NCBI GenBank assembly: GCA_025602905.1 | Contig: JAHLKI010000009.1 | Location: 806,001 to 870,000, forward strand | Length of the DNA stretch: 64,000 nt | Direction of reading: 5' to 3' | From: Phlyctochytrium arcticum | Lineage: Eukaryota > Chytridiomycota > Chytridiomycetes > Chytridiales > Chytridiaceae | Shown: one piece after another, positions 1-10,854 of the stretch | Numbering within the stretch: position 1 is the stretch's first letter | Layout: every line of letters starts with the position of its first letter | Program-made: the position numbers and the translations under genes | Notes under the pieces: generated by a model | What the model saw: only the letters and a program-made list of their open reading frames with translations | The model's database searches: none | Told to the model about the DNA's origin: nothing

Positions 1-1610
1 CTCATTAGAACGGGCAGCTATCACTGTTGTTCGGAGCGCCTTGCTTAGCCTTCTTCGGAAGGGCAAAGAAGATTTTTGAATACTTGGAGACGCTCCCTCC
101 CTTGCAGGTCTCGACATCGCACTGCCCGATTCGACATCGAGTGGTGCATAACCGCGCATATTCCTGGGAGGATGTAGCTTCTTTTCAACATTTGCATCAT
201 GCTGAGTATCATGTCTATGATGGGTTGGGGATTGGAGCAGTTGGGGCAGCCTAAAAACGTGTATGGTAAGCCTTGGCAATTTATCTCATGCAGGAGGACG
301 GCGACATACCGGGTATACCGACCCGTTTTACCGCCCCGAGTACTTTTCCTTGTTGTGCAGCGACTCGGTACTCGAAGCGGCAAAGACGGCAAGGCAACAG
401 CCAAGTGGGAGTCATCTGTAACGTCAATCAGTGAATTTGCTGATGGGGTATGTTCTATACGCGGTTGCAAACGCGCGGGATGGGCAGGCACTGCTGGTGG
501 AAGAAAAGGAATGGGTGCAGTGCGTGGAGGTGGAGGAATGTGCACTGGCAACGCAGAAAAGAATACAGGCGGTGCGACCTTGGGTGTAGTAATTACTCGG
601 GAGCCAGTAATGATGGCTGTATGAGGAGTTCTTGGCTTATGGGCATAACTTGATACATGTGATGAATTCTCCGCACGGTGGGGACCGTGCCATGCTGCAT
701 ACGATTTGTCTGCTGGGGGGTCTATTGTCAATCCCAGTCGTCCTGTTGGTCTATCCAGTACGCGTTCTGTGCCCGCCACAGGCTGGTAGAAGTCATCAAG
801 TGATTCAAGCGATCCTGCTTGGAGATATGGCAGCATCCATTGCCGCCCATCCCGGGTATAGGGTCGGTCAGGAGATTCGTATGAATCTTCCGAATATATG
901 GGTATAGCATCTGCGGTCGGGATGAGACTGGGTCGTATTGGGCTGTGATGTCGGAGAGGATGCTCCGGCCAAGGTGGATTTGCAATTGGGGGATGTACTG
1001 GGGTCTGCGGGGGAGGAAATGGGTATGACGGAGGATGGGCAACTATTTGCAAAGCTGGCATATGACTGATGGCAGGCAGTGGGTCACTGATTTCCCTAGA
1101 TGAGCTTATTCGCGCTTGTTGGGGACGGTGATTCTGGTCGTCAATCTGTGTATCATCATCCTTGCGGGTTCTCCTTGCCAGAAGGGACTGTAGTAGTGTT
1201 CCCGCTTTAGGTATAGGTGTTGATGGGAAAGAATCTAACAGATGACCGTGAGGGGACCCACCACCAGTTAGTCTGTTTTGCTGGTCTCGTTTCTGCGCTT
1301 GCGATAGCAGACGATCTTCCTGGTTTTTGGCAACAAGTCGCGCAGCTTGAGCAAGCTGCACTGTCATGAGCGTGCCATGCCCCGCATTTCCTGGCGGTAC
1401 ATATCCAGTGGGTATAACAGATTCTGTCGTTCCATGTTCATCAAATTTCCGAACACTGGACCGACGTCGTCGCGAGTTCTGCTTGGACGTCAGACGACTG
1501 GGTGGGGGGATTCGGGATTTTGTGGAGAACTGAGTGTTTGAAGGAAGCTCATCTACCCTTTCATCGGCTTCCGCCAAGGCATTGTCGGGATTATAAGCAG
1601 CACTACTCAT
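1..1610 (-). CDS. Low-complexity hypothetical protein, 3' end cut by window edge
   Basis: The gene starts at the ATG at 1610 and reads leftwards. The protein is rich in Pro, Ser, Arg and His, with basic stretches such as NSRRRRSSVRKFDE near residue 45 and many proline runs, so it is probably largely disordered. I recognise no domain. The uninterrupted frame would stop near position 45, but a consensus intron is visible at 251-309 (59 nt; donor GTATGT, acceptor TTTTTTAG on the minus strand). Splicing it restores a different open frame that stays open to base 1, so the gene very likely continues outside the window. The junction falls inside an Arg codon and keeps frame. Function is unknown; a regulatory or scaffold role would be a guess. 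Confidence 0.6.
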
Positions 1611-2332
1611 CAGACTAAGACCAAGAGCACTTCTTTCGCTGATGTGACGGCCTCATTCACTTGAGAGGAATGGTGCACCGAGAACTTCGAAAAGACATGG
1701 AATGATTGAAAGCAAAAAAAACGTCCTGCCTGTCCAGTCTTCGGTAATGGTGAAAGTTAAGTATGGTTGACTGGACTGGACTTCGGACTGGAAAAGTGTC
1801 CGTAAATAAACCCTGTCATTTCTTCACTTGGGTCGGTCCAAGCTTGCATAGAAGCCGATCCAACCCAGGAGGACTATGCCCGAAATCAAGCTCCGCTTGC
1901 TGATGTCAGCAGGCCTTAATGAAATTGTTGCTATGGTGACCCGCCATAGGGAGAACCACCATGCAACGTTGTGAGACCTTGTCAGCTTGTCAACGCACAC
2001 GACACTCCAGAATTTACAACTTTGGTTCTTGCGGTCGGTAAGGAAATATTGCCTTTACGTTAGGAAGCGTATCGGGGTGTGTAAGTGAAGCAGTTGGGAT
2101 ACTGTGTCACAAGGAGATCGCAGGTATGTTTTGTAGCGCGAAACCTTTAGACCTGTAAATCTGGACCAAAAAGCTGAAGTTTCCGTTAATCCACTGCAGC
2201 GGAGTTGACGAGTCAGTCCGCCACTACCTTTCATCTGCTCTCTGTCCAGAGAAGGCAAGCTTGCAGCGGGACTGGCTGAAAACAGCCTACTAGACTTCAA
2301 CCTTTCCCACCTACCCCGTCCTCTAAAGCGAT
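1611..2332. promoter_or_regulatory. Divergent intergenic region
   Basis: This 720-bp spacer separates two genes transcribed away from each other, so it should hold both promoters. I see repeated CTGGACTGG-like words near 1730-1795 but no convincing TATA box, RNA gene or further coding exon. Confidence 0.4.
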
Positions 2333-3336
2333 ATGGCTGGCGCGCAAGTCAAAGTTATTGAGGAGATGGTGCATCAGGGGGACGACAATAGTCCTCCTGC
2401 ATCTGAAATAGCTGGAGGCACGCCCGATACGCTGGCTTTGAACGGGTTGGACCCTGCGAATGCCATTGGTGTTTGGGTTCGCATCAGCACAAACAACAAT
2501 GCCACATACGAAGGACTGGTCTACGCGTTTGAAACTATGATGGGTGTTATGGTCATCCAAAGCCCGTCATCGGAAGCTGCAGCAGGTGCCGATGTGGCCG
2601 CGTCTACTACCCCCTCGCCAGAACCTGCTCCAGGATCCCTTCCAGCAGCAAGCTCCCCAACTCCAACTCCCGCTGCAGCCGCCGGAACGGCCAAGTCCCC
2701 AGCAGCCAACAAACCTCTCAATTTCGCTGCCGCTGCTCGAGGGACCGCCCCTCCTCCTACAACTAAATCCCAGGGGTCTTCACCTACACCATCTGCTGGA
2801 AGTTCCAGTCCTGCTCCTCAAGTGGCCTCACCGGCTTCATCCTCGCAAACGTTTGACTTTCACATCATTAAGCTGAGTCACATCAAAACCGTGGAACCAT
2901 TGGCCCGGCTGGGAGAGCCCGAAACCGAAGTAAAAGAGAAAGGGAAGAAAGTAAATATACCACGCCCCCTTCCGCAGCTTGTACCTGTTGGGCCAGTTCT
3001 TATGGACAAGCTTGTGGCACGGGAACGGGCGGCTGTTGCGAAAATTGGGTTGGGAGTTACGGCGGAGGCACAGGTGAGTGCTGTTCACATTGGTTTTTTC
3101 CAATTTTTTTTGATTCCTAATATACGTTCTAGAACATCTTTGATTATATTTCGCGGACTTTACCCACGTCATGGCGGAAAAGTTCTATAATTGTTATGGA
3201 CGAGATAGAGATTGCCGCACCTTACACAATCGCGGATGTTCGGCCACTACCTGGTAAAAATAACACTGGGAATTTGCTGGCGAGGGTGAAGAAAGTGCTA
3301 GAGGGTTTACGGGCGCGACTGAAGTTGGAAGCATGA
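2333..3336 (+). CDS. LSM12-like RNA-associated protein
   Basis: Two exons, 2333-3073 and 3133-3336, separated by a 59-nt GTGAGT...CTAG intron, give 314 residues. The N-terminal part (GVWVRISTNNNATYEGLVYAFE, about residues 45-65) has the look of the LSM12-type Lsm fold. A Pro/Ala/Ser-rich linker follows (about 80-175). The C-terminal half (from KLSHIKTVEPL to NIFDYISRTLP and PYTIADVRPL) matches the anticodon-binding-like AD domain of LSM12. Family members bind RNA and act in translation and RNA turnover with ataxin-2-type partners in the cytoplasm. The linker is longer than in the animal protein. The assignment rests on the order of the two domains. Confidence 0.85.
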
Positions 3337-3641
3337 AACCCGTACATTTTGTTTCTGCTGGATCCACTGTGTCGCTGGAGCAAGGGTTGCCAAAGGAAGA
3401 GCTTCTATATAATTTGACGCGTAATCTGTTTCGGCTGTGGATAGATTGGCGGCTGTATCTTTGGCGAAAAGGTACACGTCGTTGTAATGTGTTTAAAGAG
3501 ATAGATTGCACGAAAGAATTTGAAATAAAAGTTCATTCTCTCGCTGGGGTATACAAGTTTGCATTAAGAAATGCTGCATCCAAAACATATATGTACACGC
3601 ATAGGCCATTCACGGCTATGATCAATTGGAAATGATTTCCC
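3337..3641. other. Convergent intergenic spacer
   Basis: About 300 bp between the 3' ends of LSM12 and the YEATS gene. It must hold both polyadenylation regions. I see no gene in it. Confidence 0.5.
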
Positions 3642-4466
3642 TCAGTCTTCCCCAACGACCTTTTTCAGAGCCTCCAGTTCTTCTTCGGCCGCCTGTAACC
3701 GCGCCTTTTCCTTCTCAAGTTGCGCGACCACTTTATCATTAGCCTCCCGAAGTTTGCGGACTTCTTCAGCCTCGGCAGTGGGATCTAATGAAGGCATAAG
3801 CTAAAGAGAACAGTAGGTCAAGAAAATGTTTGGCTACTCACTGAAATCGTGCGTAATCTTTGTCGACTTTTTTGGAATAACGCTCGGATGAGCCATTAAC
3901 CAATTGTAGGCTTCCTCATATGGCTCGTTGAACACAATCTCCTCGTAATTTTCAGCAATGACGGGTCTAGCTGGTCCACTCGCTGCATCCTCCTTTGGAT
4001 ATAGTTGCAAGGTATGATGTAACTGGATAAATTTTGCACCGTCAAGATCATCATGTACGAAAATCTTGATTGGAATATCAAATTCACCCCATCCCGTTTC
4101 GTGGACTTCAAATGGTGGTTCCTCAATCACTATAATGGATAAAGTTGAGAGAAATGCGAAAAGACTGATATCAAGCGGGCTTACTTCGTAATGGGTTTTC
4201 AAAACTATCGTGAAGACGGAATGACACCTTTTTAATGAATCCAGTGATATCCTCATTATAAAGGCCTTTGACAAAGACTGTCCATTTATGCGTATGTGAT
4301 GGGTCTGCCCGTTTCTCGCCAGTTTTGAGCAGCGATGCGACTGATCCATATATGATTGGCCGAGAATGGCTTATATTCTGAATTGCAACCAATTAATGGT
4401 TGGAATACGTCTTTCCAGCTGAAACTTTGAGCTTACCTTGAGTCGTTGTCGGCTTGCCAATGTCAT
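3642..4466 (-). CDS. YAF9: YEATS-domain protein Yaf9/GAS41
   Basis: Four exons on the minus strand, 4466-4437, 4377-4185, 4129-3842 and 3784-3642, encode 217 residues; the introns are 59, 55 and 57 nt and every junction keeps frame. The YEATS domain fills about residues 10-150: HTHKWTVFVKG, then FRLHDSF, then PPFEVHETGWGEFDIPIKIF, the most conserved block of the family, then LHHTLQLYP. The last 45 residues form a charged coiled coil (EVRKLREANDKVVAQLEKEK). This is the Yaf9/GAS41 layout. Yaf9 reads acylated histone H3 and is shared by the NuA4 acetyltransferase and SWR1 H2A.Z-exchange complexes in the nucleus. Length and coiled coil fit Yaf9 better than Taf14 or Sas5. Confidence 0.9.
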
Positions 4467-4690
4467 TGTGATTTTTGGAAGTTCGCAGAATCAAGAACGG
4501 AGTTCAACCTTTCGAAGACCCTGCTGCCCAAAGTGAACCCACCAGCCACTTTGCGCAGCTAATCAGGTGCCGCAGGTCAGGTGGCCGCCGATGTGATAAT
4601 CAAACCCGACGAGTTGTCAAAAGTTTCCCCCATCCCTCTTATTATTCAAATCATTTGATATTTACTTTTTTTCAATTTTAAAAGGTCCTT
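4467..4690. promoter_or_regulatory. Short divergent promoter region
   Basis: A 224-bp spacer between the YEATS gene and the transporter gene, transcribed away from each other. The stretch just before the transporter start is T/A rich (ttattattcaaatcatttga). Both promoters must lie here or in the 5' ends of the genes. Confidence 0.4.
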
Positions 4691-6836
4691 ATGATAGCCA
4701 AGAAGGGAAAGTCGCGGGCAACTCCCGCAGGAGCACTGAATAGCGCCGAGCCGTCAGAAACCGAAGGGTTCATAACCCCACCGTCGACCAGCAGCCCGGA
4801 GCTTCCCCTCCGACAGCCAAAGTCAACCTCCGCGACCCAGTCTTCTCGGGCTTTCAACCATTCAAATACCCCGAAAGTATACGAGGCCTTGTCCTCGAGT
4901 CATAACAACCGACTATCCAATGCCGGCGTCAGATCGCGGTCGCATAATGGACGGGGCGACACGCGAGCAAGCTCGAGAGAAGCGAGGATAGCGCGGGAAG
5001 AGGGCTGTACTCCTCGCGAAGCTACTGAAGAACATACCGGGACATTTCTTTCATCCTGTATCAACATAAGTAATACTATTTTGGGGTCCGGTATGCTGGC
5101 AATGGTACGTGTTATCTCAATGAGCACCTTTCACGAATCATGTCATTAATTGTTCCTCGAACAGCCTGCCGCATTGGCAGCAGTCGGCCTGGCCCCCGGA
5201 ATCTTTTTCATTCTATTCTCTGCTTGTGCATCCTCTTTTGGTCTTATCCTTTTGGCTAAAACAGCTGCACATGTCGGTCGCACGTCATCCTTCAACTCCT
5301 GCTCCAAAATCACATACCCGGACGCAGCTGTCTGGTTTGATGCGGCGATTGCCATCAAGTGCTTTGGCGTTTCGATATCATATCTGCTCATCTGCGGGGA
5401 GTTGGTGAGTAATCTTGTTTTCAGACTTTTACAAATCGCTGCTCATACTCACAACCCACAAGTTCCCAAAAGTAATACATGGCTTTTACCCAAATCTCAG
5501 TCCTGATTCCGTCCTATCTACCAAGTTTTTCTGGGTGACACTCTCTATGTTTGTCGTCGGCCCTTTTTGCTTCCTTCCCCGCCTCGATTCCCTTCGCTAC
5601 ACATCTGCATTTGCCCTTCTCGCCGTCGTATACCTGATCTTTATTGTCGTATCATATTTCGCCGACCCACTAGCACCGGGGATGCCCGCTCGGCCAGGAG
5701 CGGGAGATATAAGATGGTGGAATCTCAATAGCCAAGTGTTTTCACAGCTCCCCATTTTTGTGTTTGCATTCACCTGCCATCAGAATGTAAGGAAATGGAA
5801 AGGCTGTCCAGTCTCGTTCACCTTTAACGACTTTCTTGCCGTGTGACTAGATCTTTGCCGTGTATAATGAATTGGATGACAACGCTTACCCACGCGTTCG
5901 AGGCGTCATTACGACATCCATCGGTGGAGCATTCTCGATATACGAACTCGTCGGTATTCTTGGATATTTAACGTTCGGGAACGGCATATCCTCAAACATC
6001 ATCACTGAATGTACGTTTCAATGTTTTGCGCACGACAGATCCAACCCTGACATTTAGTTTTGTAGACCCGCCGACTCCATTTATCATGGGCGGCCAACTT
6101 GCATACACTATTCTGGTACTGTTATCATACCCATTACAATGCCACCCTTGCCGCGCATCGCTCGATAAAGTTTTGGGCCATATCTCAGACCGGATTACGC
6201 CTCCGGACGAACTGACACGGGCTCGTCGCCGGGCACATGAGATTTCATGGCCGAAATGGCTGGGCATGACATTGGGGATCATGGCAGGGAGCTATGTTGT
6301 CGCAATCTTTGTGGATGATTTGGGAAAGGTGTGTAAACCCATCTTTTTCTCGTCTCTCCCCAACCATGGCTAATGTTTATTTTGTGGGGAATCAGGTTTT
6401 GGCGTATGTGGGCGCGACGGGCTCAACAACCATCTGCTACATCCTTCCCGGTCTCTTTTATACTAAATTATGCTCAAATATCGATGCAAATTTGATTCCT
6501 CCCACGACATCATCCCCATCTTCCGAACAGCTGTTGGGTCGCTCATCCATCTCTTCCGATCCGGCAATCGATTCGGAAGCTGAGGATGAGGAGGAACAAC
6601 TCAAACTAGGCACGGGCGCTCACTCTACAGCATCACCTCGGCCCGGTGCTTTCCCCCCTTTTTCCACCGCATCAACGACGAGCCCCTCGTCCTCAACCTC
6701 AAATCCCACTGGATCCAAACCAAAATGGGACGCGACAAGAGTCGGTGCTGTGTGCTTGACTGGATTTGGAGTGGTTGTTATGACATTTAGTTTGGTAACG
6801 CTAGCATTTGGCGGTGGGACCGGGGAGGGTCAATGA
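4691..6836 (+). CDS. Amino-acid transporter, AAAP/SLC38 family (vacuolar AVT-like)
   Basis: Six exons (4691-5104, 5165-5404, 5463-5786, 5851-6010, 6066-6328, 6396-6836) join in frame into 613 residues; the introns are 55-67 nt. After a disordered Ser/Pro-rich N-terminus of about 115 residues come the AAAP hallmarks: INISNTILGSGMLAMP in TM1, then about ten further hydrophobic helices including SISYLLICGEL and FAFTCHQNIFAVYNEL. A Ser/Thr-rich acidic loop (LGRSSISSDPAIDSEAEDE) precedes a last membrane span. Fungal members (AVT5-7 class) move neutral or acidic amino acids across the vacuolar membrane by proton coupling; the animal relatives are SNAT proteins. Substrate and membrane cannot be read from sequence. 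Confidence 0.85.
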
Positions 6837-7489
6837 AACATATCGGTTCTGGTTTGAGGATACTTCCCTCCTTGCCCCATAACTAGAGGTTACTTATGTA
6901 CATACTCATGATTCCCCGGCTGCATGTGCCATCTATCATTTCCGCTTTTGTGGGCTTATTGTTTTTCTTAGAGAGATGGGATGTTTGGGAATTAGCTGGT
7001 AGCATGACCCTCAACTTACCAACTGAACCAGTGCCTTCGGAAATAGACCCATGGTTCAAATAAAGACATGGTTGAGCCAACTGCAAAGTTTTGGTTGAGA
7101 TAGATAGCGATTATGTTTAGAACAGCTTTGTTTTGGAAAATGAAGTTATCAACAAAAAAAAGATACAAGAAAGGGCCAAAAAAAAGGCAAATCAAAAGGA
7201 CAGAGAGAAACAGATTGAAAAATCATGGGAATGGACAAGGCTGGTCATTGATGATATTGAGAATAACGGGCCACAAGGGATATAACGTGAGAGAGTAATC
7301 TGCTGGTGGTCAAGGAAGTTGGTGGGTATGAAGGCAAGATAAGAAATGATGGTGATGGTAGAATGGAAGGGGATTCTAGCCAGGGGGTGAATGCGCACTG
7401 CTCCACACCCCAGGTTTTCAGACATATGTGGGGAGGATTGGCCACCAACGTTTCATCAGGTATTGACGTCCCGACGGAATGGACAGTTT
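6837..7489. other. Convergent intergenic spacer
   Basis: About 650 bp between the transporter 3' end and the 3' end of the Gly-rich gene. It has an A-rich stretch at 7140-7210 and no convincing coding exon on either strand. Confidence 0.4.
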
Positions 7490-8131
7490 CTAGTGCATGG
7501 CGGCCCAAACACCAAACTCCGCAGGGTACTTTTGAGCGCTGCCTGGAGCGTGAGGAGGGTGGTTGCCGGTGCCAAAGTTGCTAGACTGGTTAAACAGCGA
7601 GAATGAGCGTCGGTAGTGGTCAATGAGAGATCCCCGCCCTTGGAGGTTGGATAAGCTGAGGGGAGAGTTGCTAGCGAGGGAATTGGGGGGAGTGGTGGGG
7701 ACATTGCCCTGAGTGCGGTGTTCGGCGGCGGGAGCCAGTTCGGAGCGGGGTGAGTAGGATGAAGCGTGGAATGAGAAGGGGGAAGAGGATAGAGCTTCAA
7801 CTGATGGCTCAGAGTATCGGCGACCAAATGCTGCTGCAGAGGCAGAGGAAGCAAGCATGGTCAAACCTCCTCCTCCACCACCACCTCCGCCGCCACCACC
7901 GCGACCTGAGGGGATGGAAATTGGGGCAGTTGGTGGCAGACTGTGTTTGTCCATCTCGTAGTGCTTCTGAGTGTGGGGATTGGCAGAGTGGTGCATACTC
8001 TTTGAGTTTAAAAGGTCTGGATCAAAGCTAAAAGTTGGAGTAATTCGATGGTTTTGCAGTGAGCAGCTGTGAGTAGGTTTGTTTCTTTGACGAAGGTTGA
8101 ATGATGCAGGAAGGGGGGGCGGAAGGTGCAC
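7490..8131 (-). CDS. Gly/Ser-rich hypothetical protein
   Basis: An open frame reads from 8131 down to 7490 (213 codons). The better start is probably the Met at 7996 (about 168 residues), because a TATAAAA box sits at 8137-8143, only six bases before the upstream ATG, and transcription should begin some 30 bp beyond the box. The protein has a run of twelve Gly, encoded by a GGN tract at about 7860-7905, then Ser/Ala-rich sequence and a tail with RGSLIDHYRRSFSLFNQ. The tail is the part most likely to be conserved. No known domain is recognised. The long Gly run can also vary by slippage. Confidence 0.5.
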   Translation of the reverse strand: MHLPPPLPASFNLRQRNKPTHSCSLQNHRITPTFSFDPDLLNSKSMHHSANPHTQKHYEMDKHSLPPTAPISIPSGRGGGGGGGGGGGGLTMLASSASAAAFGRRYSEPSVEALSSSPFSFHASSYSPRSELAPAAEHRTQGNVPTTPPNSLASNSPLSLSNLQGRGSLIDHYRRSFSLFNQSSNFGTGNHPPHAPGSAQKYPAEFGVWAAMH

Positions 8132-8136
8132 CGTCC

Positions 8137-8143
8137 TTTTATA
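8137..8143 (-). promoter_or_regulatory. TATA box of the Gly-rich gene
   Basis: TATAAAA on the minus strand. It lies 141 bp before the Met at 7996 and directly before the Met at 8131, which argues for the downstream start. Confidence 0.5.
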
Positions 8144-8945
8144 CTGGCGAACGATGCCAAGCCGCGCGAATCAGCGAAACCGGCCAGGTTGAGCCGCGCA
8201 GCGCCATCGATTGGAGCGTTCAGGGACAATTGTTGGTGGCAAAGCCATGCAGCTGAGTGGCACCGTCATGCAACGGCGTGAGCCCCCGACTTTGCGAAGC
8301 AGCCACGCGTTTGGAAACATCGAAACTTTTGGGCCAGGAAAAAAGTGTGATAACTTACGAGATGCAGTTCTTTCTGCATGCAGCCAACCTGAAACACTTT
8401 GGAAGGAGAGCGATGCGCTCAGACACTACATTCTCCCTGCCAGCCGACTCAGCATACAATGAAGCTGAAGAGTAGACATCAAGTACGGGTATGGCACTTG
8501 GGTCAGCCAGCACATGTGGTGGGTACAATCCCTGGAGCTGTTGGCGCTGAATTCCTCGGAGACGTCCTGGACTTGACCTGAACACGCGTGCGTTGTACGT
8601 GTGCAAACATTTTGGAACACCCCGCGCGAGCGGAGCTCACTCCGCTCTCTCCGTCCCCTTACGTGAGATTCGCGGAATCGCGGCGGGCCGTGGCTTCGGA
8701 ACGTGGCGCCCAGGACCTTCTGCCGGACCTTCTCCCAATCACAGAGTAAACAAATACTTCTAGAAAAATCAGGTTGGAAATAGATCAATGCCCGGATACG
8801 CTCTGATTGACATAATGGATTCGAGAGAAGTTCGGGGTCTGCCTGGTATGGGGCAGAGCAGGGGGCAGTGGGTCGAAATCAGACCAACAAACCTAGGGGG
8901 CGGTGATGTTGTGACTATATACAGCAGAGGATGGTGGCAGTAAGC
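8144..8945. other. Intergenic, no gene seen
   Basis: About 800 bp between the Gly-rich gene promoter and the RFC 3' end. Short open frames here overlap on several strands and none shows protein-like composition or a splice partner. Confidence 0.4.
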
Positions 8946-10547
8946 CTACTGGGCACTAAGTTTGGCTGTCAAGTCACAACCTAATCGGAATGTTCCAACT
9001 AGTGCGCCAAGCTGAATCTTCTCAGAGCAACCTGTTGATAGATTATACCTGCGAAATCACTTAGTTATTTTCCGGATTCGCCAAGGCCGGGCTACTCACT
9101 CAATCTCGGCCATCTTGTCCAGTATCAAAACACGCACTGGTGGAGGCAGCTCCATGGCTGCCAATAGTTCATGAATCTGAGTGATAATATCTGCCAATGC
9201 CAATCCTTTCGTAATACGAAGTTGCTGAATGTCTATAGTGTAAAATAAGCCATAGAACCAGCGCCAACAAGAATGAAATTCAGAGCTTACTTGTGTAGGC
9301 ACTCGCGAAATCCGAGTTGAAGAGCCAGTCACAAATTTGATTGATGTCGGAGGGGAGCGGAGCGCCGGTACACAGATACACTGCATCTTCTGTCACAGGA
9401 TTAAATGCGGCATGCGTGGCCTACAAATCTCAACTATCAGAAGCCTTTCAAACACGCGTTAAACAGACAATGTACCTGTAGTATGTTCAGCGCCCTTCGC
9501 ATATCTCCCAATGAGAGCTTTAACAGCGCTTGCCGACCGTCCTCAGTAATATTGACACTTAAAAAAGTCAGGGCTTTCCCACGCTATGATATCTAACGCA
9601 CAATACCTCTCTGAGTCTATTATGTAGTCCAATCGTGTTCGAATTTGATCTTCCTTTAGTGGAGCAAACCGAAAACGCGTGCATCGGGACTGGAGTGCGG
9701 GGATGATTTTGCCGACATAGTTGCAAATGATGCAAAATCGCACGTTTTTGGTATACTTTTCGATAACTAGATTTGAATGCATCGCGTCAGTGAAATGAAA
9801 TCTCCGAATTTTCCTTTAAAAGACAGTACTTCGTCGCAGAGCATTCTGGGCAACCTGGGTCATAGCGTCTGCCTCATCCAGTATGATCAATTTGAACCCA
9901 GAACTACAAAGGTACAGAAAGAATCAAAGAATGCTTTGGATCGCGGTTCAGATCAGAAATAAACAAACCTGAAGATCTTTTTCGTACTCGCAAATGTTTT
10001 GATTTGGTCTCGCACAACGTCGATTCCGCGCTCATCGGAGGCATTGAGCTAAAGCATTATCACGCGCAGATAAGCACGGCATCAACTGGCATGGCATGCA
10101 ACACAGCTTCAAACCTCCAAGATCATAGATTTGTAGCGTGGTCCATACAGTCTTCGCGCACATGCAAGGATCGTTGAGGTTTTCCCTGTTCCAGGAGGTC
10201 CGTACAGCAGTAAGTGTGGCAGCCTGTTCTCGTCAATGAATCGTGTTACTGTTAAAACAAACACGATCAGTCTCCATGTAGACCACAGGCACAATGATGC
10301 CTTTACTTGTGCCAATGATGTCCTGATGTGAAATGAGTTCGTCAAGATTTTTTGGTCGGTATTTCTCCACCCTTTTCAGGTATTACAGTTAGTATTCACA
10401 GCATTCGTACACAATTCAAGTCTCAAACCATGGCAAATTTGCTGAAAGATCTGGTTTTCCATTGCTCATGACCACTGCTTTTCCTTTGCCCTTGTTGACA
10501 GTCCTCATGGGAGCTTCATTCTCGTCAATGTCCATTGCTTCGGTCAT
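8946..10547 (-). CDS. RFC3: Replication factor C small subunit (yeast Rfc3 / human RFC5 type)
   Basis: A gene of about ten small exons, from ATG 10547 to TAG 8946-8948. In order I read an acidic N-terminus, [19 protein letters not shown] (RFC box II), [19 protein letters not shown] (Walker A), [40 protein letters not shown] (Walker B DEAD plus sensor region), [20 protein letters not shown] (sensor 1 and the SRC arginine finger), [14 protein letters not shown] (sensor 2), then the C-terminal collar ending in [29 protein letters not shown] and the collar fit the Rfc3/RFC5 subunit. It is part of the five-subunit ATPase that loads PCNA in replication and repair. All catalytic motifs appear intact. 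It is head-to-head with the PPR gene across 307 bp. Confidence 0.92.
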
Positions 10548-10854
10548 CGCAGTGTGAGTTTGATTGATAGAATTCTGTTGATATTGTCGTCTGTAATCCG
10601 TTCACAAGTTTCACACAATATTCCAATTGAAAGATGACAGTCGACCTCGTCCGAGTGGCACAGTCGGTTGGAGACTTGGAGTTCATTTGCCCAACCTGGT
10701 TTCATTGCTCGTTTTGAAGAGTTGCAAGCAACCGGAAGTTCCACAGATTCCCGAAATTTCAAAACTACAAGCAGCAACCGAACGACATCCGTGGTCAATG
10801 TACCGTTAATCGCTTTGGTGCACATATTCCCAAGTTTGATAGGAGCTGGTCAGC
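10548..10854. promoter_or_regulatory. Shared divergent promoter RFC / PPR gene
   Basis: A 307-bp spacer between two start codons pointing away from each other. No clear TATA box is visible, so it is probably an initiator-type bidirectional promoter. Confidence 0.45.

Noticed and set aside
7456..7854. Proline-rich minus-strand frame (132 codons)
   Set aside because: Overlaps the Gly/Ser-rich gene in another frame; Pro-richness is the shadow of G/C-rich codons.
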